From NCBI RefSeq assembly GCF_032362555.1, contig NC_083529.1, positions 5,270,001-5,334,000 of the forward strand: 64,000 bases of DNA, written 5' to 3'. Under the pieces are notes generated by a model, which saw only the letters and a list, made by a program, of their open reading frames with translations, had not been told where the DNA came from and searched no databases. This document shows positions 23,601 through 37,000 of this stretch, piece by piece (positions within the stretch are counted from its first letter, which is position 1; each line of letters begins with the position of its first letter). Both the position numbers and the translations under genes were made by a program. This DNA comes from Amyelois transitella. Its lineage: Eukaryota > Arthropoda > Insecta > Lepidoptera > Pyralidae.

Positions 23601-25903
23601 AAAGAGATGGAGTATGGATTCAGTATGTACCTATGTATGATGTTAAATGAGAACATACATACATATGGTCCCGCTATATCCCTTGCGGGGTAGACAGAGC
23701 CAACAGTCTTAAAAAGGCTGAAGCCGGGAACCACACGGCACTACATAAAATGAGAACCAGGCAAAAATACAAAGTTCATACATACATTTGACATATCCGA
23801 GTCTATCTTTCCTCAGGCCGTATTTATTACACCATTCGTCGATTTTATGCCAACCGTTCTCTTGTAATGCGCGTTCGAACTCGTTCTGAAGCCAGTATAA
23901 CGCGCAGTGGTCAGAAGTCGCGTTGAATTTGCTTTTGATTTCGCGGATTTCTGGGCGAAAAAATAATAATTTATAAACATATTAATATGGTAATTCTGTC
24001 TTTTTGCGTGAGCCAAGCTATTGAAAACCTGTAAAATATGATAGATGAAGATATAAATTGACAATTATAGTGTCAGAATGCAACACCGTGTAAGGAAGAG
24101 ACAATAGAGAGAAACACGAGACTGTGCGAGAGAGAGAGACACAGAGAGTGCGAGAGAGAGCGGCACTCACCCTGCCTCCGGTCGGCGGCTGTCGCGAACA
24201 CCTCGTGGCCGTCCGCCGCGTGCGTGGCCACGAGAGCGGCGGCGGACACGGCGCCCGCCACCGCCGCGGATATACACGAGACTGTGCGAGAGAGAGAGAC
24301 ACAGAGAGTGCGAGAGAGAGCGGCACTCACCCTGCCTCCGGTCGGCGGCTGTCGCGAACACCTCGTGGCCGTCCGCCGCGTGCGTGGCCACGAGAGCGGC
24401 GGCGGACACGGCGCCCGCCACCGCCGCGGATATACACGAGACTGTGCGAGAGAGAGAGACACAGAGAGTGCGAGAGAGAGCGGCACTCACCCTGCCTCCG
24501 GTCGGCGGCTGTCGCGAACACCTCGTGGCCGTCCGCCGCGTGCGTGGCCACGAGAGCGGCGGCGGACACGGCGCCCGCCACCGCCGCGGATATACACGAG
24601 ACTGTGCGAGAGAGAGAGACACAGAGAGTGCGAGAGAGAGCGGCACTCACCCTGCCTCCGGTCGGCGGCTGTCGCGAACACCTCGTGGCCGTCCGCCGCG
24701 TGCGTGGCCACGAGAGCGGCGGCGGACACGGCGCCCGCCACCGCCGCGGATATACACGAGACTGTGCGAGAGAGAGAGACACAGAGAGTGCGAGAGAGAG
24801 CGGCACTCACCCTGCCTCCGGTCGGCGGCTGTCGCGAACACCTCGTGGCCGTCCGCCGCGTGCGTGGCCACGAGAGCGGCGGCGGACACGGCGCCCGCCA
24901 CCGCCGCGGCCACACACGCCAGCGCTACACGGGGGTGTAGAGTCACACACGACAACAGGGAGCCCAGTTTCGTCAGCCTCTCGCTCGGGGTTAACGCACC
25001 TGTGGACAGAAGCAAGCAAATTAGCATAATCAAAACTTGTATTCATTAGTATTAGTAAATTAAACCCACAAAGTTAATCATTGAGGCAAATAATATGGGA
25101 ATAATTTAATGCATGAATTAAGATTAATCAACAGCTTATACAGGGTGACTTTTAATTCAACTGCAGAAATTTAACTGTTAAGTGTACTCATCTAAAGGAT
25201 ATTTAAAAACGTTAAAAGAAAAATATCGGTTCATATTTCAGAAAGTACGAAAAGAAATAAAAGTATCAAAATCCACGATCCTAAATACGTCATATCACCC
25301 CGGCCGGCGAAAAAGCGACGCGTAAGATTCAGAGGTCAACGACACAATTCATTCAGCTGAGCGATCTCGACAACTCTGTACTTTACTTGATCTTGATACT
25401 AGAAAAATAATTTATTTTTCAGACATTTATTTACATGTTTAGTTTTAATTAATTTTTGTAGTATTGGTCTTTAATAAAGCGTGTGACGTAGTTTTTGAGG
25501 GTTTTTTAAATGTGAAAATGATGACGTTTAATTTAAATAAAAATAGGCTCAAACGGCGCAGAAGCATGGGTATAGTCTATGTTTAAAAGGATACAGTTGT
25601 TTTAAATGTCACCCTGTATACTTTGGTAAATTGTGAGAAGTGTACGTAATGCCAAATTTCGTTGAAATTTATTTTGGTGAATTTGAGTAAATTTAATAAC
25701 TGTAACCTTCATATTTCCAATAATACGCAAACGGAGTTGCGGGCAACAGCTAGTAAATAAAATATAATTAATATTGTATAATAATAAAAAAAACCCAGAA
25801 CAAACTAGTGTGCCTATAAAACATAGTATCCTTAAGTTTTATATCTCTTAATACAAGTCTCGAACTTACTTCGAGGCCAACTCAATCTGTGTAATTAGTT
25901 CCG

Positions 25904-25941
<38 letters not shown>

Positions 25942-28900
25942 AAGAAGAAAAGAAAAATTTATTTATTAAAATGGACTCACCCAAATCAATAAGATCGTTG
26001 ACGGCAAACTGTATAGCCTTCTTGGTCGGCGGCTCGGGTAACTCCGATAGAAAATCCTCGACCTTATCTTCAGGGGCGTAAGTCTTACAATCCAGTACGG
26101 TTTGCACCAACGGTATGCGTAGGATTTCCGGCGTCGTGTGAGGAGCGAATTCCGATTCTTTTGATTTAGTGTATAATCTGTAGCAGTGTCCTGATAAAAA
26201 AACATATAATATAAATCTTTTTTTTAAATATTTAAAAGAATGTGCCGTGTGGTTCCCGGCACCAAAACAAAAAAGAATAGGACCACTCCATCTTTTTCCC
26301 ATGGATGTCGTAAAAGGCGACTAAGGGATAGGCTTACAAACATGGGATTCTTTTTTAGGCGATGAGCTAGCAACCTGTCAATATTTGAATCTCAATTGTA
26401 TCATTGAGGCAAATAGCTGAACGTGGCCGATTAGTCTTTGCAAGACTGTTGGCTGGCTGTCGGGATCAACAAAACCGGGAAAGGTCGGAGTGGGAAGACC
26501 TAGACGAACGTACCTTGATCAAATTAAGGACCTCCTGGTAAAGGGTCAGGTCAAAAGTATCCGAAACCGCCGAACTTGCATGAATAGAGTTATGAATGTG
26601 GATGAAGTAAGTATGCAGAGATCGTGGCAAGTGAAAAGAGGTAGTCTCTGCCTACCCCTCCGGGAAAGAGGCGTGATATTATGTATGTATGTATGTTACT
26701 TCACATCTTTCCCATAGATGTTGTAAATGGCGACTGAGGGAGTCTCACCGGGGCGCACGCGGCCGGCGCGGCCCGCGCGCTGCTGGGCGCCGGCCGCCGA
26801 CACCCACGCGGTCTCCAGGCTGGCCGCGCCTGCAATCACAGGGGCGTATGTAGCGGGGGCGTATGTAGCGGGGGCGTATGTAGCGGGGGCGTATGTAGCG
26901 GGGGCGTATGTAGCGGGGGCGTATGTAGCGGGGGCGTATGTAGCGGAGGCGTATGTAGCGGGGCGTATGTAGCGGGGGCGTATGTAGCGGAGGCGTATGT
27001 AGCGGGGGCGTATGTAGCGGGGGCGTATGTAGCGGGGGCGTATGTAGCGGGGGCGTATGTAGCGGGGGCGTATGTAGCGGAGGCGTATGTAGCGGGGCGT
27101 ATGTAGCGGGGGCGTATGTAGCGGAGGCGTATGTAGCGGGGGCGTATGTAGCGGGGGCGTATGTAGCGGAGGCGTATGTAGCGGGGGCGTATGTAGCGGA
27201 GGCGTATGTAGCGGGGGCGTATGTAGCGGGGCGTATGTAGCGGGGGCGTATGTAGCGGCGGCGTATGTAGCGGGGGCGTATGTAGCGGAGGCGTATGTAG
27301 CGGAGGCGTATGTAGCGGGGGCGATAAGTTCGGGCTCGACCGCCACCAAAGGGAAGATCTTTGACGGCCTCTGTGGCGCAGCGGTAGTGCGCTTGTCTGT
27401 GACACCGGAGGTCCCGGGTTCGAATCCCGGCCAGGGCATGATGAGAAAAGAACTTTTTCTGATTGGCCTGGGTCTTGGATGTTTATCTATATAAGTATTT
27501 ATTATAAAATATAGTATCGTTGAGTTAGTATCTCGTAACACAAGTCTCGAACTTACTTCGAGGCTAACTCAATCTGTGGTATTTGTCCAATATATATAAA
27601 AAAAATAATCTTCCGCCAGGCAGGTGTGACGCCTGGAGAACCGCGCGACAGACGGTGTTGTGTCGGAGGTTGTATTTATATAGGTATGCTCCAATCCGTG
27701 AAATCTTTGCTTGCGCGATTTAGACTTTTCGCTTTTTTTGACTGGTAGCGTCGCGCGATTTTATTTTTGGAGCTTGTGGCGTATATTTATGTGTCGCCAC
27801 AGGTATAATAACAATGTTTCAAATTACGAACAAAAAGCAAGTAAAAAAAAATAACAGAGAAATAGATGAATGAATGGTCCACTTAAACTGACAAGAGTTG
27901 TTGTTATATTTTAGAAAAAGATTATTAATTCAGTTTCGCAACAACTAAAACATTGGTAAAATAATCGCATCAATATACAAAAAAAACTACCCGAAATATA
28001 ACGAAGTACATAACACATTATTTGGACGAGTCCAAAAACTCCTCTAACAAAACGCTATTTAAATATGACGTCACACCGGAGTTTCTTGTCCGCGTCATTA
28101 ACTTTAATTTTATGGCAATTAATTATTGCCATTAATATTCACTGATGACATTGTTATTTTTCTAAATAGTTCTGAATTTAAAAAATGGACTGTCTCACCG
28201 CACTTTGAAAAAATATAAAACATTTATAACGTCAAAAACTCAATATTCACGTGATTTATTTAATTAAATGTATATATAATGTTATTAACTAATTATGTTG
28301 TATTAGAAGCTTCTCGTCACAACTATTATTTTCTACACAAGATTTCTTTATCACTAACTAACTAACACTTTACTACTAGCGGCGCACCAAACATATGACC
28401 GGTAAAAAAAACAGAAAAATAATTTATAAACACGTAATTATTAATTACCTGTAGCTTCTTTAATTTTGTTCTCCTTGTGAGCGCCGCTGTCTATAACGTA
28501 CACAACATCCGGTATAGTTATAGATGTTTCCGCTATGTTCGTAGCTAATACTATTTTACGAACGCCCGGTGGAGGTTTCGAGAACATTTTCGTCTGTTCC
28601 GTGGTAGACAATCTGTGAATGAGTGGGTATAGATTAAAATAAATAATACATACATAAAATCATGCCTCTTTCCCGGTGGGGTAGGCAGAGACTACTTCTT
28701 TCCACTTGCCTTTAGATGAGTACACTTAACAGATAAATTTATGCAGTTGAATTAAAATTCACCCTGTATATAATTCTTACCTAGAATGTACAGGCAACAC
28801 CATATGAAGACTGGACTGGCCGTAAGAATGGTCCAGTATTTGTTTCGTCATTTTTATTTCGGCCCAGCCCGGCAGGAACACCAGAATGGCGCCTTCAGAC

Positions 28901-31022
28901 TCCATTTTGTCTACTGCTTTAATTACTTGCGCTACCTGGGAAAGTAAAATATCATATAGGTATAACATACCTACATGTAATTCCTTGCGGGGTAGACAGA
29001 GGAAAGAGTCTCGAAAAGACTGAAAAATCACGTTTAGCTGTATTGCTTAATGAGGGAATTGAGATTGAAATAGTGACAGGTTGCTAGTCCATTGCCTACA
29101 ATAAGAATCCCAAGCTTTCCCTTAGTCGCCTTTTACATCCATGGAAAAGAGATGGAGTGGTCGTGCCGGGAATCACACGGCTGAAGACCAAGAATAACTT
29201 ATATGCTACTTTTTAACCCGGAGTTCCCGCGGGAAATATTCCACGCGGACGAAGTCGCGGGCGGCCCCTAGTTTATACCTACATACATATATCTTAAAAG
29301 TTATGATACTTTACCTCTTCGCAATTCACGTTCGGCCTCCCGTCTTCTTTTCTAGAATTTTCCAAACTATTCTTCAAGGATAAGTTGAATTTCTTTCGAA
29401 TGTCCTCCAAATACGATATTTCCACTGGAAACGTGCGACCAGGAACATCTATCACAGGACAGGAGCCGAAATATCTGTAATAAGAATTTAAATAGACTGA
29501 GCGACGGTGGTCGAAATCCGTAAAATGCACAGTTAAAAAGCGAAATGCGCATAAAGGCACAGGTTCAAATCCCACCACAGCCACGCACCAATGACTAGTT
29601 TCGAAGTTACGTACACTAGTTTGAATACCAACCGATGCTCTCACGGTGAGGGAAAACATAGTTAGAAAACGTATACATTCAGGCAACTGAATGTGTAACC
29701 ATGATCGATATAACGCGGGTTAGGTTCCCCTGCAAAGGTTGCGGAGGTCAGACGGGAGTCGCTTCGTGTCAAACTTGACTCACAAATCCAGGATCCAAGG
29801 TCAAAGGCATACCCTTAGGCTCCTCTCCAGAATGGTGAGGATGCAACCGGGACTAAAGCCAACAGAAAGAGAATTTCAAATAGACTGTTGTATCGCTGCG
29901 AATTTAGACCTCGCGAACTCATTTACTTGGCCTCCAGGCTTTTCCAAGATTGATGGCTCTGTCACGGTTGCCATGGATGTTGTTGATTTAGAAAGAATGT
30001 CAAATTAATTCTTATTGTCAAAGATTTTCAATTTTTTTCTCCTTTCTTTTCCTTCTATCTACTGTAGGAATAAATAACTTAATAACTGTACTTCTTACAA
30101 TACATATTTGTAGAAAGAAGCTAAATATTAAAAATATAAAACAATAATGAAAGCAGGTTGACTAAGCAGTTATACAAGGAGAGTGAGAACGTATCTTGAT
30201 CAAATTAAGGACGTCCTGGTAAAGGGTCAGGTCAAAAGTACCCGAAACCGCCGAGCTTGCATGAAGAGAGTTATGAATGTGGATGAAGCGAAGGAAGTAT
30301 GCAGAGATCGTGGCAAGTGGAAGTAGTGGTAGTCTCTGCCGACCCCTCCGGGAAAGAGGCGTGATTTTATGTATGTATAAAACAGTAAATGTAAATTACC
30401 TGGTAAATACTTGCGTGTCCAAAGTCGCGCTCATGACAACCACCTTCAGTCTATGGTTAATGTTCAATGCTCGCTTCAACAATAGCAGTGTGATATCAGT
30501 GTTGACGTCGCGTTCGTGCGCCTCGTCTATTATGACGTGGGTGCAGCCTTCTAGACCTGGAAATACATACATACATATAGTCACGTCTATATCCCTTGCG
30601 GGGTAGACAGAGCCAACAGTCTCGATCGAACGGTAGATCGAACGGCCGCGTTCAGCTATTTGGCTTAATGATGGAATTGAGATTCAAATAGTGACAGGTT
30701 GCTGGCCCATCGCCTAGAAAAGAATCCCAAGTTTGTAGCCGGGAACCACACGGCACATAATAAAAACTCTTTTATTTCCTTCCGCGTGCCGTGTGGTTCC
30801 CAGCACCAATACAAAAAAGATTGAGACCACACCATTTCTTTCACATGGATGTCGTAAAAGGCGACAAAGGGTTATGTTTATCTGGGATTCTTCTTTTAGG
30901 CGATGGGTTGGCAACCTGTCACTATTTGAATCTCAATTCTATCATCAAGCCAAAAAGCTGAACGTGGCCTATCAGTATTTTCAAGACCGTTGTCTCTGTC
31001 TACCCCGCAAGGGTTATAGACG

Positions 31023-31080
<58 letters not shown>

Positions 31081-34000
31081 CTAGCTGTGCCCGCGACTCC
31101 GTCTGCGTGGAATAGTTATTTTGGGCATCATTGAAGCTCTCAAGGATAAATAATTTTCCCCGTTTTTTTTTACATTTTTCATTATATCTTCGCTACTAAT
31201 AGTTGCAGCGTGATGTTATATAGCCTAAAGCCTTCCTCGATAAATGGTCTATTCAACACAAAAATAATTTTTCAATTCGCACCAGTAGTTCATGAGATTA
31301 GCCCGTTCAAACAAACAAACAAACTCTTCAGCTTTATAATATTATAGTATATAGTATAGGTGTGAATTAACAAATAAAGACTTACCAGGATTAGCTTGTA
31401 ACCTCTTAAGGAGAACACCAGACGTGCAGTAAAGTACTGAACCGGCCGGGGGGCGGGGGGGCTTCGCGTATAACCGCACTTGGAAACCGATGGAGTCGCC
31501 TACCTGTAAGAAATAAAAATATACCTAATAATTTCATTTATTTCTTGACCAACTTTAGATCATTTATTGTTAGTAACACGGAAAACTTAAAACCTAATGT
31601 TAGTAAAATACAAAACAGGACATTAAATAAATAAATATACCTATACGGGACAAATTACACAGATTGAGTTAGCCTCGAAGTAAGTTCGAGACTTGTGTTA
31701 CGAGATACTAACTCAACGATAGGTACTATATTTTTTAATAAATACTTATATAGATAAACATCCAAGACCCAGGCCAATCAGAAAAAGTTCTTTTCTCATC
31801 ATGCCCTGGCCGGGATTCGAACCCGGGACCCCCGGTGTCACAGACAAGCGTATTACCGCTGCGCCACAGAGGCCGTCACACGACATTACACTACACTTGT
31901 ACATTTTTCAGCATGTGAATCATCGAGCAACGATTCACATACTGAAAATCGACACGCGTCGCGAACAAATTCAGAATACTGTTGGAGCTGGCCCGAAGTC
32001 TGTTAGTCAGGGATGTGCACCGTAGTAACCGTAAGCCATAAGCGATACCGTACACCGTAAGCCATATAAAGTATCCTATAATAATGAATAAAAATTTTGA
32101 CCCTGACGGCATCATTATATTGGACACGTAGGGCACTAAATTGCTTCTTTAAAAATTTTAAATGATTAATTATTAATTATAAATGATCTAAAGTTGGTCA
32201 AGAAATAAATGAAATAATTATTATTATTAAAAAGTTTATAAACCCGTAGAGCAGTGGCAGTATGAATGAGAATGAGTAAGGAGATCCTACTACCATGGTA
32301 ATGTGCAGTAGAGGGTAACTTTAACATTTCTTAACCTACCTGTATCGAAAAGCAGGTACCCATCACCGCTAATCTTCCGACACTTGAATTTAGAAAACTT
32401 ATCATATATATTTTTTTGCCCACAAAACACATAAGCTTTTAACAAAAAATACAAAAAAAAAAAACATTTCTTAACCATATCATTTTCACTTTTTATCCTA
32501 ATTTTATTGGACACTCTCTCAGCCAGAACTAAGAAGACAATATATAAGTTTGGAGGGAAAGAAACCCTTTTTTCTCTGTTCAAAATAAAAAAATCAAAAA
32601 TTTTATTCATTATTATCGGACACTTAGCGTCAGTGCAAAACAAGCGGTAACAAACTGCACTGCAGCATTTTCCTCAACAATGTCAACCTCACAACTATCC
32701 AAACTTAGAATAGAAGATCTGCCGTGGGACAATAATGCTACCCACATTTTACTATTAACTTCTAAAAATCCATTAGACAACATCTCAACCAATCATATAA
32801 AAGCTTCCCGTTTAGGCTCTGAGACAACCCTGGCAAACTCAAGGAATAAATATACGGGACAAATAACACTGATTGAGTTAGCCTCGAAGTAAGTTCGAAA
32901 CTTGTGTAACGAGATACTAACTCAACGATACTATATTTTATAACAAATACTTAAACCTTCAAGACCCAGACCAATCAGAAAAAGTTCTTTTCTCATCATG
33001 CCCTGACCGGGATTCGAACCCGGGACCTCCGGAGTCACAGACGTAGGTACTACCGCTGCGCCACAGAGGCCAAACTGCCCTCACTATTCTCACCTCTTCT
33101 CCCAATTCATTGGACACTCTCTCAGCCAACCCTATAGCTGCTACTCTCCTCGGCTCTGACACTATCATGGCGGTTCCTGCTCCACAGTGACGCAGTATAG
33201 CCGCCGGCACCCTGGTGGACTTCCCGCACCCAGCTTCCCCCACTATCACCGCTACCCGGGAGTTCTCCAGGGTGGAAGTTATATGGCCTCTGTAAAGGAT
33301 GGAATAAATTTTGAAGAAGGCAATCGTATCTTCTTCATCTTTTACAGTCTTTTTGATAGGCCTCTTTAATCTATAGATGGATAGGGAATCTATATGTCAA
33401 AAAGAGATTCGCTTACATTTTTTTCAAAAAACCTTAATATTTTAACAATGCCCTCACAATACATTTTCGATAACATTATGCATGTTGGTAAAACTTAAAC
33501 GCTTTCAAAAAAGTAGGTGAATGTATTAGTAGATCATTGCGGAACAATTATAAGTTGTCGATCCCAGCGCATCGGCTGGCTAAGGTAGGGAAATCGTTTC
33601 TGATTAATTGTATAAGATTTTATAATAAATTACCAAAAAGTGTTCTTGAAATGAATGATAGAAAATTCAAAAAGTACATTACAAAGCTCATCTTTAATGT
33701 ACTTTTTGAAAATAAATCTATTATATTCTATTCTTAAAAACTATTTATAGGGTACGCCCAAAAGGAACGTTTATAATCAGATAAATTTTCGTCGCCTTTT
33801 TGTCGTCCGTTTTGTACCATTCTGAAAACTAGATGGGGCGTACGATCACGATTCAGGAATGGGTAATCAGGTGTTTACGCAAAAGTCTGACCATCGCAAC
33901 CTTTGTACGGCAACTTAGACTCTTATTGGAACACGGTTGATGTTCCTCGCCACCGTAAGAGCATCGATTGGCATTTAATAACTAATGCAAGGAACTCAAA

Positions 34001-37000
34001 CCCTTCACCTCTCATACCCTGTCTTCAACTTTGCTTAGACCGACCTCAATAAATCTTCCTAAGATCATTAACAATCGAGAACCTGTGTACGTAAATTAGC
34101 AGAGTCATTGACAAATTCAAATACATATTTTATTCATTATTATGGGATACTTCGTATCACTAAATATACGTCATACTATGAAGTCCAATAAATTATTTAA
34201 AACTAAGTTTACTGCCGCTTCCAAAGCGTCAGTGCAGAAGAAGTGCGTCAGTAACAAACTGCACTGCAGCATTTTTTCAACAACGTCAACGTCACAATAC
34301 AACAGTGTAGTAGGATTCGAACCCGTCAATGTCTATACCAACCTCAATTCAATCTTTCTAACCTACTTTCGCGCGCGAAAGTTTGGCGCGCGTAAAAACC
34401 GAGAGTGAACGTAACGCGTCGTTCTACGTCATTCTGACGTCAGCCGCGTCGTTCTGACGACTGCCCGCGTCACCGTGACGTTTCGTGTCTAAGTGACGTT
34501 CTAATGCAAAGTGAGAGTGATTTCGCTTTCAACAACTCTCGATTTCATTCGCTTACGTTGTTGTGACGTGCTGTTTACATTCGATCGTGACGAAGTTATG
34601 CAAGTTAAGTTACATTGTATTTGTTTATTGTAAGATGGCTTAACACCATAGTATGGTCTATAAGTACCTACTTTAATTCTGAAACAATGTCACTGATGTT
34701 TGTTTCAAGATTTAAATTATTCATGAAAATATAAATATGGGCTGTTATTTTTTTTAATGGAGGAGATACCCTTATTGATGCAAAGTATATTATTAATCTA
34801 AACTTATATTATAAAGCTGAAGAGTTTGCTTGTTTGAACGCACTGCAACTATAAGGAGCAAAGAAATTATGGAAAATGTGAAAAAAAAACGGGGGAAATT
34901 ACTCATCCTTGCGGGCTTCAATGATGCCCAAAATAACTATTCCACGCGGACGAAGTTGCGAGCACAGCTAATGTTTTATATAATGAGATACGAATAAGTA
35001 CCTATTCTAACTGGTATTAATTTGATTGTAAAACTTTTTTTTATGATGGAATAGCCACCTATTAAGTACTACCACGAAAGTCAATTCCACGGAGTGGCCT
35101 TCCAGTTTTGTAGCTCGTGTCTGTCTACCCCGTAAGATACATAGACGTTGTTATTAGGTGGTTCTTCTTAATTTTTCAGAAAATATATGTGGAAAATTTT
35201 GACTAACCCTTGCGGGATAAAATTGTGATTCATATAGTGACTAGTTTGCTAGCCCGTCGCCTAAAAGCGGAATCCCAAGTTTATAAGCCTATCCCTTAGT
35301 CGCTTTTTACGACACCCATGGAAAAGAGATAAAGTGGTGCTATTCTTTTTTCTATTGCTCCCGGGAACCCCATGGCACTTTTGTTAAAAGTTTTAATTTG
35401 TCAATTATGCAAAAAATTAAAACTCGATGCACCAACGAAATTGAAACCAAGTGAAACTGTTGCTATCGTGAGCGAGAGTGGAAACGCAGTGTAAAATTTG
35501 GCCAGAGAGAATTTCACCGCTCGTAACGAGGTCAGAATCTTACGGCGCACGCGCATCGGGGTCGCGAGAGTCGAGAACTGATTGGTGGATACACTTTCGA
35601 TAAATGAATCTGTTGGTACGTCATCTCGTGACGTAGATTCAATGTGCACTAGCTGTTGCATACGCCTTCGTATGTTAGAAGTCTTGGACATCCTAAATCA
35701 GAATATAGACAATCTGTCGGTAAATAGAAGTGGAAAGATGAGACTGCCTACCCCTACGGGAAAGTGGACTGATTTTATGTTATTAGACTCTGAATTGTCT
35801 GTCAACGTGAATTATAGGAAATTTGCATCAATTTCCGTCCAAATTTTAATTTTTTTATTGTTTTTTTACCGGAACTTTTTCCGGTGATAACAATAAAAAA
35901 AATTAACTTTATTCCGAGGCCCATTTTCTTGGCCAAAGAGGACTCGTACATTAAAACTTAATCGAACCATAAAGTTGCATCAGGTGAATGAAAACTTTTC
36001 CAACAAGGCAATCTTAACAAAATGGCAAACATTCTACATACATAGGTGACATATTTTTTTACGGGTTTTTACTTTAATAGGAATTTCCAAAAGTCTTGCC
36101 TTATTTAGATAGTTACCAATTCATTTACAAAGACCATAACTTATTTGCGGATTATCGGGGAGAACATAAAAAAAAATGTGAAGTCCAATGATTTGTCTAT
36201 GCACAGACAGATTGATCACTTTTTAAAGGCTAAGGCATACGGTTATACTAACTGTTGCTCTAACTTACTAACTAACTTCCTTCGTCCTTCTTTGATTTCT
36301 ATGAATAAGTACTTATTTTTACATTATTTTTTAATAATGTTATTCTAATGTCTAAATCATATTATTGCAGTGCGATACATATTCTTGAAAAACTTTTGCG
36401 TCTTTATCCCCTGCGGGGTAAACAGAGCCAACAGTCTTGAAAAGACTCATAGGCTTACTGATAGAATTGAGATTCAAATAAGTAGGTAGGTTGCTAGCCC
36501 ATCGCCTAAAAGAATCCTAAGTTTATAAGCCTATCCCTTAGTCGCCTTTTACGACATGGAAAGGTGCTATTCTTTTTTTTTGGTGCTGAGAACCCTTTAT
36601 TGGTGCCGGGAACTATTCACTATAATAAATAGTAATTGAGATTCAAATAGGTAGGTAGGTTGCTAGCCCATCGCCTAAAAGAATCCCAAGTTTATAAGCC
36701 TATCCCTTAGTCGCCTTTTACGACATGGAAAGGTGCTATTCTTTTTGTTTGGTGCTGAGAACCCTTTATAGGTGCCGGGAACTATTCACTATAATAAATA
36801 GTATGATATACAAATGCGATCATTGTACGAACTAAAGAGTAACGTTGCGCGTTTAATATGAACTTGTTATATAGGTACCTACCTACATATATCTAATCTC
36901 ATCCCGAATCCGCAAGGGAAGGTCGGGAACCCGGCCAAGGTCACGGGGACCGCGCAGAGGTCACGTTTTGAGGTCACGCCCTACTACGAGAAGCTCACGG

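Larger units (their letters stand above)
24114..24909. repeat. Five-copy exact 160 bp tandem array over DHX30 exon 17 donor
   Basis: Period exactly 160 bp (plus-strand unit starts at 24121, 24281, 24441, 24601 and 24761); no mismatch seen between copies. In DHX30 sense each unit holds the exon 17 3' part, donor GGTGAGT and the first intron bases, ending in a CTCTCTCTCTCGCACAG tract. Open frames seen on both strands here are repeat artefacts except the exon frame. Exact identity means either very recent expansion or an assembly effect. Confidence 0.95.

Noticed and set aside
24124-25049. Long Arg/Glu-rich and Ser/Leu-rich open frames on both strands (up to 301 codons)
   Set aside because: They are products of the exact 160-bp repeat lacking stops; only the DHX30 exon 17 frame fits a protein family.
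26696-27541. 281- and 189-codon repetitive frames over the minisatellite
   Set aside because: A 15-bp unit keeps any stop-free frame open; no start context, domain or splicing support.
35401-35691. 96-codon minus-strand frame in DHX30 intron 8
   Set aside because: No domain, no phase-compatible splice sites; probably an unclassified repeat.
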